In this document: positions 1 through 11,756 of the stretch, piece after piece
Layout of the letters: every line of letters starts with the position of its first letter
How positions within the stretch are numbered: the stretch's first letter is position 1
From: Grifola frondosa
Taxonomy: Eukaryota > Basidiomycota > Agaricomycetes > Polyporales > Grifolaceae
Assembly (NCBI GenBank): GCA_001683735.1
Contig: LUGG01000011.1
Span: 682,001 to 746,000 of the forward strand
DNA: 64,000 bases
Direction: 5' to 3'
Notes under the pieces: model-generated
What the model was told of the DNA's origin: nothing
Seen by the model: the letters and a program-made list of their open reading frames with translations, nothing else
Databases searched by the model: none
Made by a program: the position numbers and the translations under genes

Positions 1-964
1 CACGTTCCGGAACGTAAACCGGACAAGATCATTCATGTTTCAATATCGCAGTACTTATCGCAAAGTGCCATCGGAATTGTGGTGCGAACACTGGTTGCTA
101 TTGTTCTTGAGGTTCTTTACCGAAGTTGCCGCATTTCTATTCCGATCATAAGTAAGGAACGGAAGGGAGTGCACGGACCGGCTTGTGAGCGTTCAGGACG
201 TTTGAACCGCCATAATGCCACCCTAAGTTCGAAACATGAAGTTTTGAAGAGTGATACAAATCACCGCTTGTCGTTAGACTTGCCATTACCACAAGAGCAT
301 CCTATATGGGCTGTGATCCGTGTTCCAGATAGTTCAGCTAAGTGTAAGCTAGGAGTGAAGCTTTCGGTCTGAAGCTGATCCAGTAGTAGGCGCATACTGC
401 TCACCTTCTCTGGAACATCTGACATCGAGCAGGGCACTAACTCTTCATGTTGTTCCCCAGCAAACTGAGGTCTAGGCTACGTGGAAACGCTCGGCCCCGG
501 TCGAATCATGATCACCTGGCACCATGCTCGGGAAGACTTATCGATACACAAAGGCGTGTGTGCGTAATGCAATTCAAAGAAGTGGCGGTATGCGAGGTTG
601 GCGGTTGCCGAAGAAGCTGTACTCGACTGATCGATCGATATCGATCTGTAGTTACCACGCTCAATATAATATCACGCTCTTATTGACTTGTGGACTCCAA
701 TGTGGTCGACATGGGGGTATATATTGTTCAACTGATTCGTATGCGAGATGAGGCTACGGACATCGAACACCAGCTTTGAGAGCCTCAGGGCGAGCTTCTT
801 GATCTGAGCGTTTCTTCGTTATCAATCATCACCGAGTCGCACGAGGAAGATGTCATACACAGGTTGCGCATGGGATCTCTCCAACCCGTGTCGTAGTACT
901 TATAGGGCCACCCATCACGGGCCCTACTGGCCTCCTGCGTCGTACTACCACACGCGTTTTCATC
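1..964. other. Intergenic region, no gene seen
   Basis: Only short overlapping reading frames (under 100 codons) lie here, without splice-consistent extension, signal peptide or recognisable motif. The last 100 bases are probably the promoter and 5' leader of the dehydrogenase gene starting at 965. Confidence 0.5.
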
Positions 965-1994
965 ATGTCCAAAGTCGCAATTATCACCGGGGCGTCATCC
1001 GGTAAGGGGTGCTTATTCTTCCAAACATCATGATACGTTTATTCATGGCAGTTGTCCTTCGCCCCAGGAATCGGACGTGCCACTGCGTTCTCTCTTTCCC
1101 GAGACGGGTGGTCCATCGTCTTGTTTGCGAGGCGCCTGGAGAAGCTCCAGGAGACACAGAAGATGTGCGAGGACCCCTTCAAATGTTTCATTGTCCAGGG
1201 AGATGTATCCTCTGAGGAGGATGTCTTAAGGCTGTTCCGTGAGACTGTAGAACATTTTGGTCAGTACTCACGTTCGGTGTCGCTCAACCACTTGTTGATG
1301 TGCCCTTCCGGCATAGGACGACTTGACTTGTTGTTCAACGTGAGGATCTTTTGTTGTTCTTAAGTCCCATCGGGCGTTCACGCCCTACACAGAACGCAGG
1401 CGTTCTACCACCAGAGCTCCCCATCGAAGACCTCCCTCTCTCTGCCTTCCAGAACGTCGTGAACATCAATCTGACGGGTGTCTTCCTCTGCACCCGCGAG
1501 GCCATCAAGGTCTTCAAGTCTCAGTCTCCCCAGGGCGGCCGCATCATCAACAACGGCTCCATCTCAGCATACACGCCGCGCCCGCACTTGTCGCCGTACG
1601 CCGCCACGAAGCACGCGGTGCTCGGCATGACGAAGTCCACGTCACTCGAGGGTCGGAAGTACAACATCGCGTGCACACAAGTCGACATTGGTAATTGCTT
1701 GCTTCCTCGGCGCGGTGCACCCCTTGACAGGCTTTTCAGGCAATGCGAGCAGCGAGATGGCCAATGGACTTCATTCCGCCGCCGTGCAGCAGGCTGACGG
1801 ACGGTTGGTGCAGGAGCCGATGATTGAGGCCAAGTACGTCGCGGACACCATCACGCACATCGCGTCCCTGCCTCTCGAAGTCACCGTGCTTACGTTCAAC
1901 ATCATGTATGTCCTTGCGTCTCTTCTGATCATTTGGGCCGCGTTGACGGAAGTTGTATAGGCCTACGAGTATCCCGTTCGTCGGGAGAGGGTAA
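965..1994 (+). CDS. Short-chain dehydrogenase/reductase (SDR), 6 exons
   Basis: NAD(P)-dependent oxidoreductase of the classical SDR family; the substrate cannot be told from sequence. The start codon opens directly into the Rossmann motif: [13 protein letters not shown] is split by intron 1 (about 1002-1069) and resumes GIGRATA, giving TGxxxGIG. Later come the NNAG-type motif (FNNAGV, joined across an intron near 1341-1392), the catalytic Ser of NNGSISAY and the YAATK motif with the catalytic Tyr and Lys. The last exon joins at 1961 and ends [11 protein letters not shown], a C-terminus common in fungal SDRs. All five introns are short, GT-AG and in frame, so the gene looks intact. The intron near 1259 uses the donor gtcagta, which restores FGRLDLLFN. 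About 255 codons, a usual SDR length. Confidence 0.88.
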
Positions 1995-2268
1995 AGGTCT
2001 AAAATCCAATATACAGGCCCCCGGCTAGATGCCAGAGATAAGATGATTTGGGGACTACACGTGAACGTCCCTGTTGTACAACCTTAGCTTGTAGGAAGAT
2101 TACCACGTAGATGTTCAAATAGAGGCAGTGAACTGCCTAGTGAATACAAATTTTGCAAATTGATTTCCAGTCAATTATAACCCCTAACCCAACTGACTAT
2201 TTGTCTTTATTTGACGTGTGGCGGAGGGCATGAATCTTTCCTGACGGTAACTGGTCGTCGACTTCAGC

Positions 2269-3331
2269 ATGACGAGCCTCATCCCTCTTGTCCAACGCGG
2301 ACTGCGTCCTACTCATGTCTTCCGGGCTGCGCGACCGGCGTGTCGAACACGGGTGATACATCAGACGTCGGTAGGTACGTGTCCAACCTTCCGACGCATT
2401 GCGCTATCGTAACATTTCCGACTATATTAGCATTGAAAAAGCACCAGAAGGGTGCAGCGTCCGAGGATGATGACCTCTTCGGTGTGGCACCGGAGGAGGA
2501 CTCGCTCTTTGGCGCGGGACCTGCGAGTGAATCCACATCTTCGATAGATGTCACACCAACCCCAACGCCGAGCTCGTCGACCGGCAAGGACTCCGTCGTG
2601 CGCTTGAACCAATACAACGAACTCGTACAACGCCTGAAGGATCACACCGGCAGTAAGCCGCCTCCTGGCGGCGAACAAATCCCCACGAGCATATGGCACC
2701 ACCTGTTCGACCTGGCGACGACGGCGGAGCAGTTGGAGCAGGTCGCAGACTCGTTCCCCCGCTGGAGGGACAAGCGGAGGGTGTTCAGGCCCGCGACCGC
2801 AGAGCGTTTCGCCCGTGAGTGCCCCTCACATGCTCACGCACCTCTATCCTCACGCTGCCTCCAGGCCGCTGCGAGGAGCTGCACTGCCCACAGCTTGCGC
2901 TGAAGGTGTTCAGCGACCACTCCAAGTACGGGCTTGATCTCACGCTGCCTGCTGCCCGCCGCCTCTTGCATGCGCTGCACCAGGAGCATCCTCTTCAGGA
3001 TTGCATCATGCTCGCCGCGCTCTACCGCGTATATAACCTCCCGCCCGTCTCCTCCGACCTTGTCAGCTGCACGCTGCTAGTCGTCGCGTGTTACACGCAC
3101 CCCTCACCGCACGCGCGCGTCGTCGCAGATGAGATGGTGCCGCACCTCAGACAGCTCTTGGAGTCTTCAAAGGGCCCGTATACGCTGAAGATGACCAATG
3201 GCGCGCCGGCAGAGAAGGAAGAGAAGTGGATGCTGAGGGCGCTGTATAACGTCAAGGCACAGCTGCAGAAGACGGGGCATGAGTATCGCTGGTTGGACAA
3301 GTGGATGGGCAACAACCTGCAGGCTTCGTAA
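2269..3331 (+). CDS. Mitochondrially targeted helical protein of unknown function, 3 exons
   Basis: The start at 2269 gives an N-terminus rich in Arg and lacking acidic residues (MTSLIPLVQRGLRPTHVF..., then several more Arg and HQTS), a typical mitochondrial presequence. Intron 1 uses donor gtacgtg (near 2374) and acceptor ttag (2429); intron 2 spans about 2815-2862. An acidic low-complexity linker with two DxLFG repeats (DDDLFGVAPEEDSLFG) follows. The C-terminal 200 residues are helical repeats that look PPR-like, with a conserved block around RRCEELHCPQLALKVF and a tail of TGHEYRWLDKWM. A role in the mitochondrial small ribosomal subunit or in mRNA handling is possible, but I cannot name the family. 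Reading frame and splicing are intact. Confidence 0.72.
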
Positions 3332-3517
3332 CGTCGCTTGTATCTTATCCTCGCAGCGACACTGGTTGGACGCGTGATATAATTTCTACTCTGCAGGAGA
3401 TTACCTGATGGTCATTGCGCGGGTTCATCCGATACAGGCTCTCGTATTGTATTTGGGAGCGTCTAAAATTTACCGAACATAATTCCCTATGCTGCCTATG
3501 GTATCTGGAGTGTTTTA

Positions 3518-3735
3518 TTAAGGGTTCTTCAAGGTGGAAGATCGTCGCGATACCCTCCTGCATGCCCACTATGTAGACCACGTTACCGTACTCGCCGTCG
3601 AACTCTTCCCCAAACGCGGGGGCCGGCGAGGTTCTCGTCTGAAGGACTCGAGCAAGGTGTGCAGGTGGGCGTAAGGTATGACGAATTCGTCCTGAGAGTG
3701 CGCAATAATGATGGGTACGTTGATATAGTCCGGTG
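3518..3735 (-). pseudogene. 3' remnant of an ABHD12-like alpha/beta hydrolase gene
   Basis: On the minus strand about 70 codons match the C-terminal part of the hydrolase gene at 11757-13351. One frame gives NVPIIIAHSQDEFVIPYAHLH (here the acid loop, compare NVPTLLAHAIDDEEIPHLHS). A second frame gives GEEFDGEYGNVVYIVGMQEGI, followed by ATIFHLEEP and tandem stop codons (compare VEEFDGRAGKVVYVESLWG and its VQEGVQDVIASTFRLGG end). The roughly 50 residues between the two blocks are missing and the frame changes. No nucleophile (GxSxG) exon lies upstream within 400 bases; instead there is a G12 homopolymer (3751-3762). This is a decayed partial duplicate, not a functional gene. Confidence 0.7.
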
Positions 3736-3878
3736 AGGGGACAAGGAGAAGGGGGGGGGGGGCTCCCGAGGAGGAGAGTGTATAAGATCGAAGGATTTCT
3801 CGGAAAAGGCGGAATGATTGACACCGATTTTAAAGGCTGTCTGGACTCTGCAGAGGCAACGATAATGTTCATTACAAA

Positions 3879-5132
3879 TCACATCTCATACGCAGGTGGG
3901 AGATCGGAATTACTGCTGATCACAGATGGAGCACCGGGTACAGCAGTGACTGACGGCCACATTTCATCACCTGCAACACCTGAAGACGAGCTGAACGGAT
4001 TCGTGGGACTGATGCTTTTCGAGTCGCTGCCGGCGGCCGCGTCCGTAGAAAGAGCCTCGATGTCCAAAACCGTGTCGAGAGACGACGTTCTCATCGCCGA
4101 AGAATGTATCGGTCCGAGTCCGTCAGAACTATTCGTCAAGAAAGGGTCCACGCCGTAAGTTGTGACCCTGGACCTGCGTTGGGTTCTTGACCTCCACATA
4201 AATCCAACAATCAGAAGGAGGGAGATGAATCCCACAAGGCCACCAACTGCACTGCCTACAACCACGCCCAGCTCCCTGTTGCTGTGTGCAACACCTGAAG
4301 GAACCGCAATACCTGAAGAGGAGGAAGGATTGCTAGCATTTGTTGTCCATCCATGACCCGTTGAAATCGAAGGAGGTGAAGTAGAAGTCGGGGAACTTGG
4401 AGCAGTAGGCCGGGAGATAACGGAAAATCCGGTGTGAACATCATAACTGCTGATGCTACCTGTGAGAGGGCCAGGAGGGCTAGAGGCTGTCGCACCAACA
4501 CCACTTAATGCAAGGCTTGCGGGGAAAACTGTGGATGCCGACCGGGCAGCGGCTTGGAAACTGTCGAACTGTCCCGAGCCAGGATTAATAGAACTAAAAC
4601 GAGGACGACCAGAGTTCATGTAAGAGAAAAATACATTGCAGATGAAACACGAACCCGACCATGCCTGAAATGCAGTGAACTGGAGGACCTTCCTGAGCGC
4701 AATAAAACCATATCGCTTTTGGGTAACGGGGAATTAGCCAAAGATGGCATGAAATAAATCCGAACGTACGCTCGCTGTCAGTGATGGTCAACTCCCATGT
4801 CGGAAAGTCAGAGGTGGTATTACTCGTGACAACTATATATCCCGAGTCAAAGCCGTCTACTAGCTGCTCACAAGGACGGTCGAAGCTGGATTGAGAGACA
4901 CTGTGATTGCTCGGGGCACCGTTGAAGATGAAGACGACGTTGGTTCCAACGTCTGCTTGAACCGACGAGGGTGTGAACAGGAGTCCATGATTGCCGACAT
5001 TGATCTATGGCAAGGGGACTTGTTAAAGTTGTGACATCAAAAAGGGCAAAGTTGACATACGATAACGTCGTTTGTTGCCACCAGGGCAGTAAAAAAGACC
5101 AAACTACTGAAGAGAGGAAGAACAAAACGCAT
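3879..5132 (-). CDS. Cupredoxin-domain secreted/membrane protein with PPxY tail, 4 exons
   Basis: Extracellular serine-rich cupredoxin-like protein anchored by one membrane segment. The start at 5132 gives a signal peptide (MRFVLPLFSSLVFFTALVATN). After intron 1 comes the cupredoxin fold: FTPSSVQADVGTNVVFIFNG, then NHSVSQSSFDRPC with a copper-ligand-type His, GFDSG, and after intron 2 PIWFYCAQ...PVHCISGMVG with the second Cys/His pair. A Ser/Thr/Pro-rich stalk follows (4220-4560), then a helix VVVGSAVGGLVGFISLLLIVGFMW, a basic stop-transfer segment and a cytoplasmic tail ending LPPAYEM, a PPxY motif. The in-frame Met at 4619 is internal to an intron and is not the start. The gene is intact. 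Its tail resembles those of the genes at 33.9 and 36.3 kb. Confidence 0.85.
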
Positions 5133-5997
5133 TGTGAAGACAAGAAACCCCGGAAGGAAAAGCGAGGCGAAATGGTGGTTTGGGGGGAGACCCGCCTGCT
5201 GGTCTTGGGGAGCCGGGTAACTCCTGGTACGGATAGATGCTACTTAATCATCTTATATACCATAAGACAAGAAAGTAGACGCGGCAATGATGGAATCAAT
5301 GTTCACACTAACAACACAAGTTAGTTACGACTGTATGATATTAGCACAGCATGATCGCATTGGTGAATCAAGGAAATATCCAACTAGGGCTGTCACAGCA
5401 TGTTGTTGTGGAGATGAACACCCATCTGATACGCCCACTGTCAAAAGTTAACCGGCGATTGCTATTTACCAACATAGGATCGTAGCAAGGAATAGCATAC
5501 CAACGGCATAACGAACCGAGCCACACACTCTTTCCCAAGAATCAGACAGCCTGGAGCGAGTATTATGAATGCCAGGGTCTCTTTTCAGCTCTTTTCCCTG
5601 CTCGTCATATGTGCATAAGATACTCTGACACTGATAGCTGCAACGTCGAGAGCTTGTCGAGCACTTTCCTTTTCGGAGATCATGAAGGCTTCCAAGCTAA
5701 CAAGGATGAACTTGTGGCGTCTCTCATGATCCGCCGTGCCTGCAGAGGATATGGATCATCACTTGATTATAATATTATGACCGTCTCATGATCTCCCCGG
5801 GAACAAGTGTCATTTTTAGTCGAAGTTGATGGCCAAGAAATGGACGACGAAGTTCTGAAAGTACCCCAATCATGGTAAATTGACAGCAAGGTATATCATA
5901 TAGGTTTCCCTGACAGACTGTCCGCGATGACTCCACCATATGAGTATCGACCGAAGATATCGAACGGCAGTCTGAAACACAGCTTCAAGTAGCGCGA

Positions 5998-7255
5998 TCA
6001 AGTCTGGAGATTGAATACCGCAATACATCTTTCGCCATCCTCGGAGACGCTATAACCCGCATCACATTTGTCTGCTTGATAGTCAGCAATGCATCGTTCT
6101 CCGCAACCCTGAAACAACGTACCAATGAGGCACTTCCCGCTCCGGCATTGGACGACGTCCACGTTGGGTATCGCGCTACAATCGCGGCCCCCATCCGCTG
6201 AGTGCTCACCGAACTGAGAGTCCGTCGAGACACATCCGCCGCAGGATTCAAGGTCGTTCTCGATATCGACACATTCGTAGCCCCGGAGGAAGCCGATCTT
6301 GGAGGCCAAGGAAGAGCTATAGAGCGGGCAGTTCTTATGCCCAGGGGCGCAGGGCAGACGGCGAGGAGTGTTGCGCTTACGGGAGCCCTGTGAAGGCATA
6401 GACCCGCCAGTGTTCGCTATGATGTATAGATAGTTATGAACACTCGCAAGCATAAGAATGATTCGCAAACGTACGACAGGTGTTGCCGGACATGGCACAC
6501 GTGGTCAGACCGCCAGCACCGGTAGTACCGCATTGACTGGATAACGTCGAACCTGCCGGGGAGTAACTACCAACCACAGGACAGTTGAAGCAATGAGTCT
6601 GTGAGGTTTGATCCTAAAATGCAAATGTTAAACGAGTAGACTGATTTGGATAACTCCACGTGCATACGTTGTAGAACCCAGAGCAACTGGAAAAATGGTC
6701 AGTGGTAAGTATAGCAGAGAGAAGAGCGCTTACCAATTACAGCACGCCGTTGCACCTTGAATGTTGACGAAAGTCCCAGCAGGACATTCGTAACACTGTT
6801 GCTGTCCGGATCCAGGAGTTGGGCATAACGACCCGGTGGGCACAGGACAGGCGCAGTGCAGCCCTGGCCGTTACAATAAGACCCTGCCGGGCATAGGGTG
6901 CAAGTCGCCGCATTTCCAGTACTGTAGGTCCCCTGGCTGCACTCAGTCTGGAAAGTCGCGCCCGGGCCGGTGGCATACCAGCCGGCTTGGGCATTCGTGC
7001 AGCTGTGTTGGCCGGTCTCTATGATATTGATCAATGATATGCTACATGAAGGAAAATGAGCGGATGAAACATACGATCTGTCCAAGTGCCTGGTGCACAA
7101 AGTGTGCAAGGCGCTTTTCCATTCTGCGAATTGTATGAACCTGGTGGGCAGGAGGTATCTGCTGCAACAGCAAAATTGGGCAGACAGATCAATGCTAGAA
7201 AGGGCACAGATAGAAACATCAGGGAAAGACGGCTCAAAACACGGTGACCAGACAT
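5998..7255 (-). CDS. CPL1-like cysteine-rich secreted protein (copy A)
   Basis: Secreted protein of the basidiomycete family typified by Cryptococcus Cpl1. The start at 7255 gives a signal peptide (MSGHRVLSRLSLMFLSVPFLALICLPNFAVA written in part: hydrophobic core LMFLSVPFLALICLP). Tandem cysteine-rich repeats with C-P-x-G-x-Y/W spacing (CPPGSYN, CAPGTWT, CSQGTYS, CPAGSYC, CPAGTF) resemble GCC2/GCC3 or TNFR-type repeats. After short exons comes the CPL1 domain: CAPGHKNCPLYSS, ECVDIENDLESCGGCVS, GRDCSAIPNVDVVQCRSGKC, ending CIADYQADKCDAGYSV and a short tail. The frame shifts once at the CCC run 6832-6834; one more base there gives CPPGSLCPTPGS and restores the repeat. I attribute that to a base-call error. 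Copy B lies at 14185 on the other strand. Confidence 0.82.
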
Positions 7256-9199
7256 TTTCCGATGGAATACAAGCCAACGCTGACCTTTGTATTATACCAT
7301 CTCTCGTTTAAGGTTTCACCTCAGGAGTTCGGAACACAGAACTTCAAAACCGTTGCGCATGGCCAATACAATTGGCAGCCGTTGTGAAAATGGCGGTTGA
7401 TGGTCGAGGCCAGCGGTATTAGGCGGTATTCCATTTAGATTACGGGGCCCTGATTGTTCTAGGTCAGTGTTCAAGATCGGGCCTTGGAGGTTCGCGGGGA
7501 TCTCTTTTATTGCCTAAACAGGCAACATGCATTCCTTATTTGGACACGAACCGTCGCCATACTTGCATGAACGATAGAAATATGTCTAGAGAACATAAAT
7601 GGCGTATAAGAGATGTGCTGATATTCACCATGCCGAGCACGTAAAATGCGCTATCGCCGCCTACATCGAACGAATGAGCAGACTATGGCCAAAGATAGAC
7701 AACAATTCACCGACGAAAGATGAAACTCTGGCACACGCAAACACATGCACCGTCTTCCACCCAATGGATTGGTGAGAGCAAATTCTATGACCGATTCAAT
7801 GCCGCTGAATAATAACGTCATGTATAGGCCTGGATATGACTTACCATGAATTTGAACCAAAGCTTGCCCTAAAACTAGGGAAGTGCTTATTCTCTTCTAC
7901 CTGCGTGGATCTCTCAATATGTACGGTCAAGCAATCAAATGTCAACTGAAACTGCCTGAACAGCACACACGAGAGCATGTGAGTCAATAGAGTCTGTTAT
8001 CGCCTGACACGCTTGACCACGAGTCTTTTTAGTCATATCCGCGGCGATGCATTGAAATGGATTCCTATAAAGCCAGCGACATCGATCTTATGACCTGTTG
8101 GATGTCTGATCATGTTGTCACTCGTTAAAAGTATAGCTTATCTGTATCTGCGGAATTCAGGCAACAGGAAGCACAATAAGAGATATTGCAGGTTCACTTT
8201 TTATCATAGACAAACCTAGGCATAGATGCACTGATGCTGGTATACAACTTCCGAACCGGATAGGTTCACGTTGACAGCGGTTATAGTCAGTTTCAGGTCA
8301 CCGAGGTCATCGTCTGCCATACCAAATTTATTCTCTATATTCCCGTGCATCGAATTGCTCGTCTCGACCTCGTTGAGCCCGTCAGATCTTTCGCCAGTCG
8401 CGTCAAGCAGAGTCCAGGATTTCACCTCATCAATGAGCTTCAAGGCTGCCATTCAGCCAGAGCGAAGCGCATGGCGCAGTGTTGAACAGCAGGTTCCACC
8501 GCAGCCGCTACCGCGTCTTGGGCTGCATCCCCAACTGCATCCTGCAAGACAGATCTCCGCGCGCGTGACGGCGGCGTAAACATCATCTCCAACAGCCGAC
8601 ATGAACTGCTCTCTGAAGGTGCCCACAATAGTTCATTGCATCACTATTCTGGGCGGGTTCAGATCATGATGGCACATTTTTATCTGGTAGGGCGCGTTAG
8701 ATGTTTGGGTAGCTTAATATTAACAGATTCATACGTGGAAAGGCATTCTCGTCAACATTCGCACTATGTATTTATGTGCGCTAGCGTTTACTCGCTGCCA
8801 ACCGCACCGCGTTCAGAGTCTACGTAATTTTGGCCGACATCGGGAGCATCCTCACTTCCACTGCAGCTGGGGAATATGAAGCAGTGCTTGACATTTTATA
8901 AAAAGAGAGAGCAAATTCTCGCTAGAATAAGGGATCGTATCAAGATGTTGACTTGGGGGGCAGACGACACGTTCAAGATTAGGCGCTTGCGTGTTGTTTA
9001 CGTGTTATTTGTCGTCATAAAATGACCAGAAAATCATTCAGTCTACAATCTACATTGCATGTCTACGTTGTCTACGTCTATCATAATTACGATCAGAATG
9101 TTATTTACGCTACTATCACCACCGTTACATCATGCCACCTACTGACTCCATCGTCTTTCATAAAGTTTATCAGTGGAAGGATGTCCACGAGGGATACGG
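7256..9199. other. Long intergenic region; one doubtful minus-strand ORF pair
   Basis: No gene could be supported. A TATA-like tataat sits on the minus strand near 7291, about 35 bases upstream of the CPL1 copy A start. On the minus strand around 8216-8628 two adjacent frames (78 and 62 codons) stay open, one with a Cys-rich stretch in an alternative frame (8510-8610), but there is no signal peptide, splice logic or recognisable motif. The rest is A+T-rich with stops in all frames. Confidence 0.45.
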
Positions 9200-11533
9200 T
9201 GGGATACGCAAAATGCGATGTGTAGGCCCGTCCAAATGGCCAGCTCGTGATCCGTGAACGGCAGCAGGGTATCAGCAGAGTCCTCAACGGAACAAGGAGC
9301 AGGATGATAAGGGGAAGCCGATCGCCGCTATATGTCCGATGAATACACGGGAGTACTTCAGTACAAACAGTAACCTACCGATGGTTTGGGTGATGGCTAT
9401 TGTAGCCCCAAATCCACCGAGCTGGACGGCGACAAAAAGAAGAATTCGAGATTTGCGAACGTTGTGGAGCGGCTCCTCCGCCGGGGTGAGCGCTTTGTCG
9501 CGCAAGAAATATAGGATCTTGCGCGTGATCCCGTTTCCCTGCAGGGCGTCTGCACCCATATACCAGCTACATTGGACACCCTCAGCATCTGCAAAGGCAA
9601 AACGTCTGACAACAAAGGCTTACAAGAGGCCCGCGAGGACGGCACGCGGGATGAGGCTCAGTACATGCAAAAAGGGACCGTCAGTAAAACAAGACACAGT
9701 AAGCCCTGTGCGAGATTCGACACGCGCTGTTCGACGACAGCTACAGGCACCTCGTGCTGATGAATGTCGCCCTCGCTATGCACGGACTGCGTGGGATCTG
9801 GCTCCATAATTGCATCCGACCGCGGCACATGCAGACGCGAGAGGACTTTCCTGGAGTATCCTTAGGAGAAGGTTCACGTTGCCGCTCGGGGGATGTCGGC
9901 TTGGCGGATTTAGTGGGCAAGTTCCGCGTAGAGACGTGCTCGATATCGCGCCCGGGGACATCCCATGACCAGCAAGGATGTCGTGTGAATCGGCGCCTGG
10001 GGAATCAAACCGTTCGGCGCCGGGATCCCAGTAAACCCGCAATGAATGTCGTTACTCCGAGGAGGAAGAAATCGTAATGAAATCCTGGAGGCTTGCGAAG
10101 CGGGAACTCTGTGCCTTGGGCCATGAGAGACTGGTGATCGGTCAGTCAACTCAACGTGGACACAGCCCCCAAACGTACCGAGACATTGTGGTCAAAGAAA
10201 AATAGCACCCAAAGTGCAACCCCGAATGGGAATGCAATCCCAATCCATTTGTTGTCCAGCTCCCAGAACCGCACAAGCCACTCACGTCCGCCTGCAGGTT
10301 GGAATGCCGGGCCAACCGGCAGCGTGCTGGGGTTCGCGCTGTTGAATTGCCCCCAATACGCCATGGCGGAAAAGGCAACGAGCGAGATCGGCATACCATA
10401 GTCGGCGAAAAAGCGCCGCACGTGTCTGTGGAAGTAGGCAGATTGGGAGAGAGTGCGGAACAGAAAGGACGTCACTACCATGAGAAGGGCCAGGATGATG
10501 CTGACGAACGCCCCGTCAAGAGAAGAGTCACCGGCGGAGGTATGGAATTGGCGCGTAATGACCTGCACCCCATATTGGAGATATACCCACGACACGTAGA
10601 ATCCGAAGGTATCACACGAAAAAAGCGTGACTATTTGAGAAAATTGCACCCTTCAAGGACAATTAACACAGTAGCCGCTTGAAAATTTAAGTACCCACAA
10701 TTAAGGGCTGCGGTAATCCAGTGGAGTACTGCGCCCCATAGATATACCCAACAAACGAACTGCAAATAGTTTGGCGCATCTGGTTCGCGTTCTATGATGT
10801 CAAAAATCGTTTTGTTCAGTACAGTGATGGGACCGGTAACCCCCGCAATGCAGAGGGGCTGTGCACCAAACACAGAGAAAATGAAGGCCGCCATCAAGGA
10901 TGATAGCAGCACTTCAGCAACGCCATACTGTTGCGTCGTCTCTATCAAATCGAGAGAAAAGGCGATGCCAGGCAAGACACTGAAAGGGATGTGTCAGTTT
11001 CATTCCTGTGTTGAACGTCCCCGTATAAGTGCACGAGCGTGCTTTGCCTTGAACGAGCACTCACGGAGCCCTCAACATGTAAACTCAAAACACACCATAC
11101 TTCATACATCAAACAGGACTCAATCCTCGAAGCCCCGGGTAGGTCGCAATGCCGGCAAACGACAGCACAGATTCAACACTCACTTTGCAAAGAAGATTAG
11201 AACAATGGCGGGAACCACTCGGTAATTCCAGGCATCCGTCCAATCGCTGGCATAGTATGGTAGACGGGATCTGAAGTCACGAATGATGCCGGAACCTATC
11301 CGAATATCCTGAAACCATGTTCTGGTCTTGTTGCTACGGAGAGTGACTGAAGGAGAACGAGATATAACCGAGAAAGGAGTGGAAGACTTTTTTCCAGTAG
11401 TAGGTTCAGGCAACAAGTACTCCTGTCGCCTCAAGGAATTCTCTCGTGCAGGAGGAAGTGATCGTGAATCGTCGGCCATAATAAGAGGGGTATCGTTCAG
11501 AACTCTAGGCGGTTGGCTGCATCTACCAGACAA
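9200..11533 (-). CDS. BOR1: BOR1-type borate/bicarbonate (SLC4-like) transporter, several frame breaks
   Basis: Plasma-membrane anion transporter of the HCO3-/borate family, by homology exporting borate. The N-terminal exon is hydrophilic, then GIIRDFRSRLPYYASDWTDA, the family's entry motif. Next come LIETTQQYGVAEVLLSSLMA, FSVFGAQPLCIAGVTGPITV, CNFLK, FSCDTFGFYVSWVYLQYGVQ, SLMAQGTEFPLRKPPGFHYD, GIPAPNGLIPQAPIHTTSLL, VAVVEQRVSNLAQGLLC and MGADALQGNGITRKILYF, all in the expected order. Introns are short. Frame breaks that one added base repairs lie at the TTT run 10634-10636, the A5 run 9669-9673 and the GGGG run 9311-9314; the variable cytoplasmic loop (about 9770-9975) has two further unresolved breaks. 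The C-terminus (FTDHELAILDGP) is recognisable but the stop is uncertain. Met at 11479 is an alternative start. Confidence 0.85.
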
Positions 11534-11756
11534 TGAGTATTATAGACTCCAGTAAAAATGATCTAAGGAGCGATATACAAGTCAGAAAAAGCGATCCAAG
11601 CTTGAAGCCAGCCGCGCCGGAGGAGCAAACATGCCGCGACCGTTGCCGTCGCCGCGACTGCAAACACGGCAAGCGCGGTTGCGCAGATTCACGACGTCGT
11701 ATACTTATCATTTGCATTGCACTGTACGGGCATGGCGGGGGTTTGGTGGTATCTCT

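Noticed and set aside
8216..8628. Possible small Cys-rich secreted protein on the minus strand
   Set aside because: The Cys-rich reading lies in a different frame from the long ORFs, and no signal peptide or start in good context precedes it.
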